Position numbers and translations under genes: made by a program. From the NCBI GenBank assembly GCA_027533185.1, contig JAPZTS010000004.1, forward strand, positions 1-64,000: 64,000 nucleotides of DNA. Direction: 5' to 3'. Of the stretch, positions 7,935-16,734 are shown piece after piece. Each line of letters starts with the position of its first letter. Position 1 is the first letter of the stretch. Below the pieces are notes generated by a model. The model was not told the origin of the DNA. It worked only from the letters and a program-made list of their open reading frames with translations, and ran no database searches. The DNA is from Leptospira sp. Lineage in GTDB: Bacteria; Spirochaetota; Leptospiria; Leptospirales; Leptospiraceae.

Positions 7935-9131
7935 ATGGAAAAAGAGATAATTGACCCCGAAGCAATCCTTAAGGTAATTACTGCTCTTTTTGGAAAGTTA
8001 CCCGCAACTATTTTAAATTCAGGTCAGGAATTTCCGGTCAAAGTCATTGCTCTCAAAAATAAATCACTGATCATCAATACAAATCTGAAATTTGTTTCCA
8101 AAGATCGTTTTTTAAGTGTTGTTCACAATGGAACTAAGTTTATAGCAAGTTTTCTTCTAGCGGGCGGAGATGGAAATGGAATAGAAATACTTTCTCCTTT
8201 GAAAATTACTTTAACGCAGGCAAAACGGCAAGGGAGTCGGGTTGAAGTGAGTGGGAATCACTCAGGTCTTGTTGTAACCAATATAATCAACGTAAACGAT
8301 GTATCAAAGGCAATCGGCTTTGATGATAAAAAAGTTGATGCGGTTCTTTTAACCTATCGTTCAAAATTGAGTAAAGCATTCCCTCAATCCTCTATTTTCT
8401 TTGCAGGTAGAATGGACAATCGTCTTCGGTTGATGCACCATTATGAAAAAGCGATATTTATTCGAGATAGAAAAGATAAGTCAAGTGCCAATCCAGATTA
8501 TTTTCCTTTTGATGAGTATTTGCGTATTTTCGAAAGTTCAAAAATACCGGAACATTTTATTTCAGAAATCTCCGTTCCGATCAAATACAAAGGATACATC
8601 CATTTAGGATATGTTCAGATTCTAGCAGAAAAGCCATTGGATGAGGATATATTCCAACAATTGCATACTTTTGCTACGACGGTCAGTAAGGATATTATTT
8701 CAACAGGCGTGTTTCAAGAATCCAAAGATGTATGTCCAGTTATGGACTTAAGTATGGGTGGGGTAAGTTTTATCCACCCGGCGTCACGTTCCTTTTCGAG
8801 ATCTGTAACGATGAATGGAACGATTCTTTTTGATTTGAGTTTGGAAAATGGAACAAAAGTCACAATAAGAGGTATCATAAAAAATATTCGAAATCAGGAG
8901 ACCAATTTCCGAGTCGGATGTCAATTTTACAATTTACTTGAATTTGATCTGAATCTACTGGATGAATTTTTAAATCTAGCTAAACAAACGGAAATTAGCG
9001 AACCGAATGATACACAAGTGATCCAAAATTCCGAGGATAAAACGGATTTGATTGCGAATGAAGCAAAAGTCGAAGAAAAGGAAGGCGGATTTTCTGCGGA
9101 AAATTTGGAAGCAGATGATGATGGCCAATAG
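7935..9131 (+). CDS. PilZ-like protein with inserted central domain
   Basis: 398 aa, cytoplasmic, with no signal peptide. The N-terminal beta-rich part carries RQGSR (RxxxR, residues 98-102), and the matching DLSMGG (DxSxxG) occurs only near residue 272, followed by a typical PilZ beta barrel ending RVGCQF. The roughly 170 residues between them look like a separate GAF-like alpha/beta domain (EISVPIKYKGYIHLGYVQIL). The last 50 residues are acidic and probably disordered. Leptospira carry a DUF1577 family that I believe has this layout, but I cannot confirm membership. Likely role: c-di-GMP effector, consistent with a GGDEF gene 5 kb upstream. It starts 3 bp after the fusion gene. Confidence 0.65.
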   Translation: MEKEIIDPEAILKVITALFGKLPATILNSGQEFPVKVIALKNKSLIINTNLKFVSKDRFLSVVHNGTKFIASFLLAGGDGNGIEILSPLKITLTQAKRQGSRVEVSGNHSGLVVTNIINVNDVSKAIGFDDKKVDAVLLTYRSKLSKAFPQSSIFFAGRMDNRLRLMHHYEKAIFIRDRKDKSSANPDYFPFDEYLRIFESSKIPEHFISEISVPIKYKGYIHLGYVQILAEKPLDEDIFQQLHTFATTVSKDIISTGVFQESKDVCPVMDLSMGGVSFIHPASRSFSRSVTMNGTILFDLSLENGTKVTIRGIIKNIRNQETNFRVGCQFYNLLEFDLNLLDEFLNLAKQTEISEPNDTQVIQNSEDKTDLIANEAKVEEKEGGFSAENLEADDDGQ

Positions 9132-9161
9132 AAAGGTTCTGTGGACAATTCTCGTTGATTG

Positions 9162-10124
9162 ATGAAATCTTATGAAAGTTTTATCGTAAAGGAGTATGTT
9201 GGGCAGACTCTTATAGGTTACCTCAATAAAAAATTTCCCTATCATACCCAAAGTGAATGGGAGGAGCTGATAGATCTTGGCCGTGTACTCATTGCAGGTA
9301 AAAAGGCTTCCGCCGAACAATTACTATTGTTAAATGATCGACTTACTTATATTCCAATACCAGGGAGGATACAAGAGCCAGAAGTTGATACTGAATACGT
9401 TGTTGTAGCAGATCATGATGAAGTACTATATGTATCAAAGCCTCCCAATCTACCGATCCATCCTGCGGGGAGATATCGGACAAAAACTCTTTTGAATTTT
9501 TTGGAAAGAACCTATAGTGGAATTTTGCCCGTACACCGCATCGACAGGGAAACTTCGGGCTTGGTTCTATTTGCAAAAACGAAGGATGCCCATCTCCACT
9601 ATCAAAAATTATTTGAAGATCGAAAGATAAAAAAAGAATATCTCGCAATCGTAGTGGGACGATTTGATAAACCTGGAATTGTAACCGGATACATTGGAAA
9701 AGATCTAAAATCGGAGATACGAAAAAAACAGATTTTCCAGTTGGAAGAGTTTGAGTCTGCAAAGTATTCTGAAACTGAGTTTTTACATATAGACTATAAC
9801 ACCGAACTAAACCTTTCCTTAATTCTCATTCGCCCAAAAACTGGCCGAATTCACCAAATACGAGCTAGTTTGCTTTTTTTAGGCTATCCTATCTTAGGTG
9901 ATAAGCTCTATGGAAAAAGGGAAGCGGCTTTTATTGATTTTATAAATTTTGGCGAAACAGAGGAACTTTTGAAGGAATTAGTTCATAGAAGGCAGGCTCT
10001 GCATTCATATAGCGTAAGTTTTGCGGATAGAAGTGGAGAAGTACATAATATACGAGTTCCGCTTCATAAAGACTTATGTCACTACTTCCCAAACTGGCTC
10101 CAAACTATGTCTCAAAACTTATAA
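9162..10124 (+). CDS. RluA/RluD family pseudouridine synthase
   Basis: Isomerises uridines in rRNA or tRNA. The N-terminal 90 residues look like an S4 RNA-binding domain (EWEELIDLGRVLIAGKKAS). The catalytic motif is HRIDRETSGLVLFAKT with the Asp in HRID, followed by LIRPKTGRIHQIR and YPILGDKLYG. Length 320 aa. The start is taken at ATG 9162; a TTG directly before it is less likely. The exact target (RluA, RluC or RluD type) cannot be set from sequence alone. Confidence 0.92.
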   Translation: MKSYESFIVKEYVGQTLIGYLNKKFPYHTQSEWEELIDLGRVLIAGKKASAEQLLLLNDRLTYIPIPGRIQEPEVDTEYVVVADHDEVLYVSKPPNLPIHPAGRYRTKTLLNFLERTYSGILPVHRIDRETSGLVLFAKTKDAHLHYQKLFEDRKIKKEYLAIVVGRFDKPGIVTGYIGKDLKSEIRKKQIFQLEEFESAKYSETEFLHIDYNTELNLSLILIRPKTGRIHQIRASLLFLGYPILGDKLYGKREAAFIDFINFGETEELLKELVHRRQALHSYSVSFADRSGEVHNIRVPLHKDLCHYFPNWLQTMSQNL

Positions 10125-10183
10125 AAAATTAATACCAGCCATTTGAATCAATCCTCCGATCTTTATAAAAAGCGAGGAGACTT

Positions 10184-11350
10184 TTGCAACGGATGGCAGG
10201 AGCACAGAGACTACATAAAGAGTCAGAGAGAGTAGTATATGGAGAGTTTTGGACCGCAAAACAACGACAAGGTCATCCTTTACATCATACTGTAAGTTAT
10301 CGGGCTTCCTTTAAGCCCGAACTCCCAAGTTTTTTTATAAGTGAATACTTAAAGAAAAAAAACAAAGTAGTTTATGACCCATTTGGTGGTAGGGGAACAA
10401 CTGCAATTCAGGCGAATATTGAGGGGCATGTGGCTATCCATAATGACATTCATCCTTTATCAATATTTTTAGCTAGTGCTAGACAAGTAATTCCAAATCT
10501 GGAAGATTTAGAAAGAAAACTAAATAGTTTAGATTTAGACAAAGAACTTCCCATTCTAAAAGAAGAAGAGCCATTACTTGCTTTTTTTCATCCAAGAACT
10601 TTAAATGAAATAAAGAATTTTAGAATCTATTTGAAAAACGATCCGTCACCAGAAATGAAATACTTGGGATTAGTTGCTCTTTCAAGATTACATGGTCACA
10701 GTAGCGGATTTTTTTCGGTATATACATTCCCTCAAGTTTCTATACCACCGGAGGCACAAAAACGGAACAACCTGAAGAAAAATGTATCACCTGATTATAG
10801 AGCGATCAAACCTCGAATTCTTCAAAAAATGAAGCGAGATCTTTCCAAAGGTATTCCTCCTTTTTATCATGAGTTTTCTAAAAACAATATTTACTCTTTG
10901 AATTCGGCAAACTCCGTACCTGAGATTGCCTCTAACTCAGTGGATTTGATTGTCACATCGCCACCTTTCTTAGATAAAGTTGACTACGAAGGAGATAATT
11001 GGTTGCGCCATTGGTTTTTAGACATTCAGAAAAATCCCAATCGTAAACTGAGTATTTTTAGTTCCATTCATGATTGGAATCAATTTATCCATGAAACTTT
11101 AAAAGAATCGTATCGAATTTTAAAACCAGGATCCCATATGGTAATGGAAGTTGGTGAGGTAAAAAAAGGAAATTCCATTCTCTATTTGGATGAAGACGTT
11201 GTGCGTATGGCAGAAGGGACAGGGCTTGTTTGGTCAAAGACATATGTTCAGACGCAGAATTTTACCAAGTTATCCAATTGTTGGCAAGTTTCCAATAATG
11301 AAAAGGGAACAAATTCGAATCGATGTGTTGTCCTAAAAAAAGCACTTTAA
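10184..11350 (+). CDS. Solitary SAM-dependent DNA methyltransferase
   Basis: Motif I is [16 protein letters not shown] (near residue 65) and motif IV is IVTSPPF (near residue 258), as in amino-methylating (N4-cytosine or N6-adenine) DNA methyltransferases. Motif I precedes motif IV, with about 190 residues of possible recognition region between them. The C-terminus has [18 protein letters not shown], typical of the methylase fold. No restriction gene or specificity subunit is adjacent, so it is an orphan enzyme. GAGGAG lies 4 bases before the TTG at 10184; the in-frame ATG at 10193 is an alternative start. Target sequence unknown; an RNA substrate is not excluded. Confidence 0.78.
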   Translation: MQRMAGAQRLHKESERVVYGEFWTAKQRQGHPLHHTVSYRASFKPELPSFFISEYLKKKNKVVYDPFGGRGTTAIQANIEGHVAIHNDIHPLSIFLASARQVIPNLEDLERKLNSLDLDKELPILKEEEPLLAFFHPRTLNEIKNFRIYLKNDPSPEMKYLGLVALSRLHGHSSGFFSVYTFPQVSIPPEAQKRNNLKKNVSPDYRAIKPRILQKMKRDLSKGIPPFYHEFSKNNIYSLNSANSVPEIASNSVDLIVTSPPFLDKVDYEGDNWLRHWFLDIQKNPNRKLSIFSSIHDWNQFIHETLKESYRILKPGSHMVMEVGEVKKGNSILYLDEDVVRMAEGTGLVWSKTYVQTQNFTKLSNCWQVSNNEKGTNSNRCVVLKKAL

Positions 11351-11361
11351 GTCTAATAAGT

Positions 11362-11775
11362 ATGAAAAAGTTATTTTGGATTTTTGCGATCCTTTTTTTG
11401 ACACACTGTGGAGAGAAGCCACCAGCCAAAGAGTCTGGATTCAAAGCAGAGCATCCGATTGAAATTACTGTAAAGAAGCTTGAAGGAAAAAGATACCAGT
11501 TAGAGCTTTTTTTGCCGAAGAATTACGGATTCCAGGTTCAAGCCCCTCACAAGATACTACTCAGTGGAAAAAATGGATTAAAGGTAGTGTCCGCAGATTT
11601 GAAGTTAAATGGTCCAATTCATCCAGAGAAAATGGAATACTTTGAGTATGTTAAACCCATGAATTTAGAAATGGAAGGATCTGGATCTTTAGAACTGGAT
11701 GCCAAACTTTATTACTGCAATTTTCAAAAGAATATCTGCATTCCAGGAAAAGTGAATTCCACTTTTCCTATTTAG
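11362..11775 (+). CDS. Small lipoprotein, DsbD-alpha-like
   Basis: MKKLFWIFAILFLTHC is a classic signal peptide with a spirochaetal lipobox (LTHC, Cys about 16). The rest is beta-rich and ends with YYCNFQKNICIPG, a pair of Cys spaced like those in the N-terminal domain of DsbD and related thiol-disulfide carriers. 137 aa. The start at 11362 is chosen because it opens the signal peptide, although the frame is open further upstream. It follows the methyltransferase by 11 bp. A redox role is an inference from the Cys pair only. Confidence 0.7.
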   Translation: MKKLFWIFAILFLTHCGEKPPAKESGFKAEHPIEITVKKLEGKRYQLELFLPKNYGFQVQAPHKILLSGKNGLKVVSADLKLNGPIHPEKMEYFEYVKPMNLEMEGSGSLELDAKLYYCNFQKNICIPGKVNSTFPI

Positions 11776-11812
11776 AGTCGTGTCAGTGAATTGAAATACA
11801 AAAGCTTTGGAT

Positions 11813-12244
11813 TTATTCCAAATCTTTTGTTACCAATCTCTTTAAATTTGATTTTTGGATTTGGTATAAAAAATAATACCGAGATCCAACAATTACGTTT
11901 TTATCAATAATTTTTCCTTCCTTCGAAATATCTCTCAATTCCTTTTTCCCTTTTTCAGATAAGTTTGGTATCGTATAGGTTTTTAAAAGATTGAGTGCTT
12001 TTTGTTCGGCAATCGACTTCGCTTCCGTCATTCTTTCTGATTCGCTACTTAAAACGCTTGAGATAGCTACCTGGAAAAGGGAATCTGTAATAAACCCTTC
12101 TTTTGCTTTAGTAAATTCTAATATTAGTTCATTCTCAGGTTCTTTTTGAATTGTCTCTTTTGTTTCTTTTGACTTACAGGCCGATATCCAAAGCACAAGA
12201 CTAAGGATTAGGCAAATTTTTTGAGTTGGCTTTAATAGGTTCAT
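11813..12244 (-). CDS. Lipoprotein, LPP20-like
   Basis: Signal peptide with lipobox WISAC (Cys about 23) followed by a Lys/Glu-rich linker. The C-terminal domain contains AEQKALNLLKTYTIP and ends with VIVGSRYYFLYQIQ, an alpha/beta arrangement like LPP20/DUF4384-type outer-membrane lipoproteins that act on polymerised surface or flagellar components. 143 aa. It overlaps the upstream lipoprotein gene by 44 bp in a different frame, and the two share a similar domain plan. Function unknown. Confidence 0.65.
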   Translation of the reverse strand: MNLLKPTQKICLILSLVLWISACKSKETKETIQKEPENELILEFTKAKEGFITDSLFQVAISSVLSSESERMTEAKSIAEQKALNLLKTYTIPNLSEKGKKELRDISKEGKIIDKNVIVGSRYYFLYQIQKSNLKRLVTKDLE

Positions 12245-12926
12245 TTGAGTTCCATTTTTTTATTAGAACCTCTGTTGTTTCAACTCTTTCATACAATTTC
12301 GGTTGGATGTTTCGGAATAAAAAACTACATCTCCCTCGAACGCTGTAGTCTTCTTTGTAGATAAAGGAGCTTTCGAAAAACCAGGCAAAGGCTTGGGAAT
12401 ATTCAATAGGAATATCAGTTTGGGGATTTGCCTTAACATCTAAAGGATCTTTGCTTTGATTCGTACTGGATTGTAGTGGATTCGGTGACGAATCATTCAT
12501 GGATAGAGTCTGGCTCTGTCTTGAGTTCCGAGATACGGGATCATCGCCTAGAATGGAAACTGGTGGATTTCCAGTGTTTTGGTCAAGGGATCGGATCCGC
12601 TCACGCCGTTTGGCACCATCTTTCGATGCGTCAAATGCCGCAAATCCTTCCCCTCTTTCGTAATGTCCTCTCTGCGTATCGATGAGATAGGGGAGTGTCA
12701 ACCTTTCCCTTTCGATCAGAGCTCGTTTTTTGCATTCTTTTCTTTTTTCTTCTCCGGAAACTTCTCTGGAAGTCACGGGTATATCTACCTTAATCTGAAA
12801 GAATTCTCGAGATATGAATCCAACATCTGATTCGTTTAGTAAGATTCTCTCAGAGAGAACTGGATCTGCTGGTTGGAAGTGCTTACATGAAAAAACAATG
12901 GTCAAAATTAGAAGTTTACGATTCAT
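12201..12926 (-). CDS. Lipoprotein, larger partner of the preceding one
   Basis: MNRKLLILTIVFSC is a very short signal peptide with lipobox VFSC (Cys about 14). Residues 45-90 (TSREVSGEEKRKECKKRAL, then LTLPYLI) resemble the ALNLLKTYTIPNL region of the neighbouring gene. A central Ser/Asn/Asp/Gln-rich stretch of about 70 residues is probably disordered, followed by a Cys-containing strand RGRCSFLFRN. 241 aa. It is transcribed first in a two-gene operon and is divergent, across only 24 bp, from the M16 peptidase gene. Function unknown; a lipoprotein pair at the envelope is inferred. Confidence 0.6.
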   Translation of the reverse strand: MNRKLLILTIVFSCKHFQPADPVLSERILLNESDVGFISREFFQIKVDIPVTSREVSGEEKRKECKKRALIERERLTLPYLIDTQRGHYERGEGFAAFDASKDGAKRRERIRSLDQNTGNPPVSILGDDPVSRNSRQSQTLSMNDSSPNPLQSSTNQSKDPLDVKANPQTDIPIEYSQAFAWFFESSFIYKEDYSVRGRCSFLFRNIQPKLYERVETTEVLIKKWNSNEPIKANSKNLPNP

Positions 12927-12950
12927 TTCCTATCCCCAGTCTTGTATCAG

Positions 12951-14498
12951 ATGCAAAAAATACGAATCATTTTCCTCAGTTTTTTTCTTCTCTCTCATCC
13001 CGTTTTTTCTGGAGAAAATTTTTTTAAAAATTCAGAATTGAGCTTTAATGAAAAAACCAAAACCATTCAGTTAGATAATGGTTTAACAGTCATTATGATG
13101 AACCGTGGGAATTCACCTACTGTAGCACTTTACATAAAATTTTTGGTCGGTGCGGTAGACGAAACTCCTGAGGAAGCAGGCACTGCCCACCTTTTAGAAC
13201 ATATGTTATTCAAAGGAACAAAACAAGTTGGTACAAAAGACTTTGTGAAAGAAGAAAAGTACCAATCTCAAATTGAGGTCTGGGGCACCAAGTTAGATGA
13301 TTTGAAATTGGAAAAAAGATCTTTGGAAATAAAAGGTGCTAAGATTCCTGACCAACTCAATGCGGATATCGAAGAATATTCGAGAAAGTTAAAAAATCTA
13401 ATTTTACTCCAAGACGAATTGATAGTCAAGAATGAGGATTCGTATATTTATGAACAGAATGGTGAGGTAGGTTTTAACGCCTATACTTCACAGGATGTAA
13501 CCAACTACCAAATCCAACTTCCAAATAATCGAATTGAGATTTGGGCGAAGTTAGAATCAGACCGACTCAAAAATCCAATTTTAAGAGAATATTATACGGA
13601 AAGAGACGTTGTTATCGAAGAACGTAGGATGAGGACGGAAGATAGTGGTTCCGGTGTCTTGCGCGAACGTTTTTTTTCCATAGCATTTGAAAGTCATCCC
13701 TATCGGAAACCTGTGATTGGTTACAATACTGGTATTGGTTTTTTAAAAGTCGAAGATACAAAAGCATTTTTTAAAAAGCACTATACGCCCAACCGAATGG
13801 TAATTTCTATCGTTGGGCAAATAGATTTTGAAGAAACAGAAGCTCTCATTCGAAAGTATTTTTCTGATCTAAAACCAGGAAAACCAAGAGCACCTTACAA
13901 GATTGAGGAGAAACAGTTCTTAGGTGAAAAAAGGTTTCAAGTTTTATTCCCTGCAAGTCCACAGATGATGATGGGTTGGCTAAAACCACCTTTTCCTCAC
14001 AAGTCGAATGTATCCTTTGAAGTTCTTTCCAATATCTTAACTCAAGGTACTAGTTCAAGACTTTATAAACGTTTGGTGTTAGACAAAAAAATGGTTTCTA
14101 GTGTCGGCGCAGCGAATGGGTATCCAGGGGAAAGATACCAAAATTATTTTGTGTTTTTTATAAAGCCAAATAAAGGAATAAAAACAGAAGATATCGAAGC
14201 TGAAATTTGGGCCGAATTAAAATCCATAGAAGAGAAAGGCGTCACAACGGAAGAATTGGAAAAAACAAAAAACCAAATGGTGGCTGACTTCATAAAAACT
14301 ATGGATGATAATGCTACGATTGCGGATCTCTTTAGTTACTATCATTTGTTATATGGTGATTGGAATTCACTGTTCCAGCAATACCAATCTCTTCTGGAGG
14401 CTAATTCTAATGACATAAAATCGGTCGTGAAGGAGTATCTCAAGAAGGATCGAGTTGTGATTGGTGTTCAAGTTGATAGCCGAGGGAAGTCAGAATGA
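12951..14498 (+). CDS. M16 zinc metallopeptidase (active subunit)
   Basis: Exported pitrilysin-family peptidase. A signal peptide (MQKIRIIFLSFFLL...VFSG) is followed by the inverted zinc motif HLLEH near residue 80. The distal Glu lies in the RDVVIEERR helix, about 60 residues further away than in the simplest members because a charged coiled-coil segment (about residues 95-155) is inserted, a layout seen in other bacterial M16 enzymes. The second half is the usual M16 C domain. 515 aa. The start is taken at ATG 12951, which gives the signal peptide; a TTG three codons upstream is less likely. The next gene overlaps by 4 bp and encodes the partner. Confidence 0.9.
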   Translation: MQKIRIIFLSFFLLSHPVFSGENFFKNSELSFNEKTKTIQLDNGLTVIMMNRGNSPTVALYIKFLVGAVDETPEEAGTAHLLEHMLFKGTKQVGTKDFVKEEKYQSQIEVWGTKLDDLKLEKRSLEIKGAKIPDQLNADIEEYSRKLKNLILLQDELIVKNEDSYIYEQNGEVGFNAYTSQDVTNYQIQLPNNRIEIWAKLESDRLKNPILREYYTERDVVIEERRMRTEDSGSGVLRERFFSIAFESHPYRKPVIGYNTGIGFLKVEDTKAFFKKHYTPNRMVISIVGQIDFEETEALIRKYFSDLKPGKPRAPYKIEEKQFLGEKRFQVLFPASPQMMMGWLKPPFPHKSNVSFEVLSNILTQGTSSRLYKRLVLDKKMVSSVGAANGYPGERYQNYFVFFIKPNKGIKTEDIEAEIWAELKSIEEKGVTTEELEKTKNQMVADFIKTMDDNATIADLFSYYHLLYGDWNSLFQQYQSLLEANSNDIKSVVKEYLKKDRVVIGVQVDSRGKSE

Positions 14499-15895
14499 AA
14501 TCTAAAATTTTTCTTTTATTTATATCTTTTTTATCCTTAGAATCGCGAGAGTTGGGCGAGTTTGTTAAAGAGATTCCACTCAAACCAATCGTATTTGAAA
14601 TTCCCGAAATAGAAAAGACAAAGACTGCCTCCGGTATTGAAATTTTATCTCTTAAAAACTCTGAATTTCCTATAGTATATGCTGATATTTTGATATACCA
14701 TGGTAACAAAAATCTTGGGAAGAGATCTCTCTCTATTTCCAGGATTTTGGAATCGAGTTGGGCACTGTCTGGGTCGAAAGGACTTCCAGGGGAATCTTAC
14801 TTACAAAAATTCGAAAGTTTAGGCGTAGCTTTTAGTGTTGGTATTGATTATGACAAAACGATCATACAAATAGCCTACTTAAAGTCTACGGAGAATCAAG
14901 TATTGCCGATGCTTGAGGCATTTTTAGAGAATCCCAATCTAACGAAAGAAGCATTTGATAATTCAAAGAGAAAGTTAAAAGAAGAGATTTCACGTCGGAA
15001 TGATAATCCTCAGTCTTTAGGCAGTCGCAAAATGAAGGAGGCCTTGTTTTTTGGAACCATCCAAGGCAGAAGTATACAACCAAAAGAGATTGAGGATGTC
15101 CAGATTGCGGATGTTGAATCGTTTCAAAAGGAAATCATTTCTGAACAGAAAAAATTAATCCTTCTCAGCGGCGATTTTGAATTAGCTTCCTGGAGTTCTT
15201 TTCTCTCGAAGGCCACAATTGGTATGAAAGAAAAAGCGACCGAAGAAATTGATACCTTTACTTTAGAACGAAACATCCAAAAGTATAAGTCTGATATCCG
15301 TTTGGTGGATAAAGATGTGCAACAATCATTTATTTCTATGGTTGGTGTTTTACCTGCCCACAAACATAAAGATTTTTATGCAATTCAGATACTAAACTAT
15401 ATCATTGGTGGCGGAGGATTTAACTCTTATTTTATGCGGGAAATCAGGAATAACAGAGGCCTTGCGTATTCTGCAGGAAGTGTCACAAACTTTCAAGAGA
15501 GCTATGGTACCATTCAGTTTTATGCAATGACAAAAACAGAATCTGTTCCTGAAGTCCTAAAACTCATGAAAGAATTAGTGCAAATGGATTTGATCCTCCA
15601 ATTGAAGGAAGAAGAATTGGTTCGCGCCAAAAATGCTATTATCAATCAATTCGTATTCCAATTTGAAGACTCTAAGCGCACTTTGAGTAGTGAGCTAAGG
15701 CGAAGGGATCACTCGATGCCAGAAACTTATATGAAGGATTTTCGTAAAAATATCGAGGCGGTTAGTCTGGAGGATATGAAAAAGGTTGGATACCAGTATT
15801 TTAGAAATGATTCTTTGATTGTTACAATCGTTGGACCGAAATCCATTCGAAACCAACTCAAAGGAAACGTAAAAGTAATTTCTCCGGAAGAATGA
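14495..15895 (+). CDS. M16 peptidase-like partner, zinc motif lost
   Basis: Same fold family as the preceding gene (KTASGIEILSLKNSEFPIVYADILI at the N-terminus; a C domain with YIIGGGGFNSYFMREIRNNRGLAYS). Where the zinc motif HxxEH should lie the sequence reads SRILESSWALSG, so no zinc site is left. This is the usual arrangement of an active and an inactive M16 subunit forming a heterodimer, as in the mitochondrial processing peptidase. The N-terminal MKSKIFLLFISFLSL is a likely signal peptide. 466 aa, ATGA overlap with the active subunit. Confidence 0.88.
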   Translation: MKSKIFLLFISFLSLESRELGEFVKEIPLKPIVFEIPEIEKTKTASGIEILSLKNSEFPIVYADILIYHGNKNLGKRSLSISRILESSWALSGSKGLPGESYLQKFESLGVAFSVGIDYDKTIIQIAYLKSTENQVLPMLEAFLENPNLTKEAFDNSKRKLKEEISRRNDNPQSLGSRKMKEALFFGTIQGRSIQPKEIEDVQIADVESFQKEIISEQKKLILLSGDFELASWSSFLSKATIGMKEKATEEIDTFTLERNIQKYKSDIRLVDKDVQQSFISMVGVLPAHKHKDFYAIQILNYIIGGGGFNSYFMREIRNNRGLAYSAGSVTNFQESYGTIQFYAMTKTESVPEVLKLMKELVQMDLILQLKEEELVRAKNAIINQFVFQFEDSKRTLSSELRRRDHSMPETYMKDFRKNIEAVSLEDMKKVGYQYFRNDSLIVTIVGPKSIRNQLKGNVKVISPEE

Positions 15896-16734
15896 ATTTA
15901 GCTAAATTTGATCATAAAGGTCTTTTGTTTGAAGGTATTTCGGAGGGCGGAATTCGGACCTCCATTGTTTGTTCTTCGCTGGAACTTATGTTTGACTTTG
16001 GGTTTATCAATCCGGATAAAATTCATATTGGAAAAATTTTATTAACGCATGCTCATTTAGATCACTCTTGTGGGATTCCATACTATGTATCCCAACGAAG
16101 TCTAAGAAAACTCCCAAAGCCAACAATTTATCTTCCAAAAGAAATCCAGCCAAAAATGGCTGAGATACTTCGCCTCTATTCAGAAATAGAAGATTTCGAA
16201 TATGGGTGCGATTTGGTTGGCATCGAAGAGGCTGACACGATTCATTTAAAGCCCGGTTTTTTTTTCAAACCTTGGTCTACTTTTCACAGAGTTCCTTCTT
16301 TTGGTTATACGGTATATGAAACCAAAAAGAAATTAAAAAAAGAATTTAATTCTCTGTCGGCGGAAGAGATTCGGATTCTAAAATCAAATGGACAGGAACT
16401 AACAGAAGATATTCAAACTCCTCTCGTTTCCTTTTCTGGTGACACAAAAATCGAGTACGTTTTGAAACACGAGGATGTTCGCAAGAGTAAAATTCTGTTT
16501 TTAGAGGCTACTTATGTCTGCGACAAACGCGATACCGATAGAGCAAGGGAGTGGGGCCACACTCACTTAGACGAGATCGTAGAAAATGCGGAAGCCTTTG
16601 AGAATGAAGCCATTGTATTGATTCATGCATCAAAACGATACAGCTACCGAGAATACCAGGATTGGGTTCGAAAGAAAATTCCTGCCGTTCTTAAAGATAG
16701 AATTCATTTATTTTTGCCAGGAAGAAATCCATGA
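15892..16734 (+). CDS. Metallo-beta-lactamase-fold hydrolase, RNase Z-like
   Basis: Metal ligands are all present: THAHLDH near residue 51, SGDTKIEYV (Asp ligand) near residue 182, GHTHLDE near residue 220 and LIHASKRY near residue 244. The order and spacing resemble the tRNase Z/ElaC branch, but the flexible arm typical of true RNase Z is not obvious, so a related phosphodiesterase is possible. 280 aa, cytoplasmic. It overlaps its neighbours by 4 bp on both sides, which places it in a four-gene operon with the M16 pair and an O-methyltransferase. Confidence 0.82.
   Translation: MNLAKFDHKGLLFEGISEGGIRTSIVCSSLELMFDFGFINPDKIHIGKILLTHAHLDHSCGIPYYVSQRSLRKLPKPTIYLPKEIQPKMAEILRLYSEIEDFEYGCDLVGIEEADTIHLKPGFFFKPWSTFHRVPSFGYTVYETKKKLKKEFNSLSAEEIRILKSNGQELTEDIQTPLVSFSGDTKIEYVLKHEDVRKSKILFLEATYVCDKRDTDRAREWGHTHLDEIVENAEAFENEAIVLIHASKRYSYREYQDWVRKKIPAVLKDRIHLFLPGRNP

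Noticed and set aside
10184..11350. Restriction-modification system around the methyltransferase
   Set aside because: Neighbouring genes are a pseudouridine synthase and a small lipoprotein; no nuclease or specificity gene is present.
12476..13041. Several short plus-strand frames opposite the two lipoprotein genes
   Set aside because: They are antisense to genes with clear signal peptides and show no protein-like pattern.
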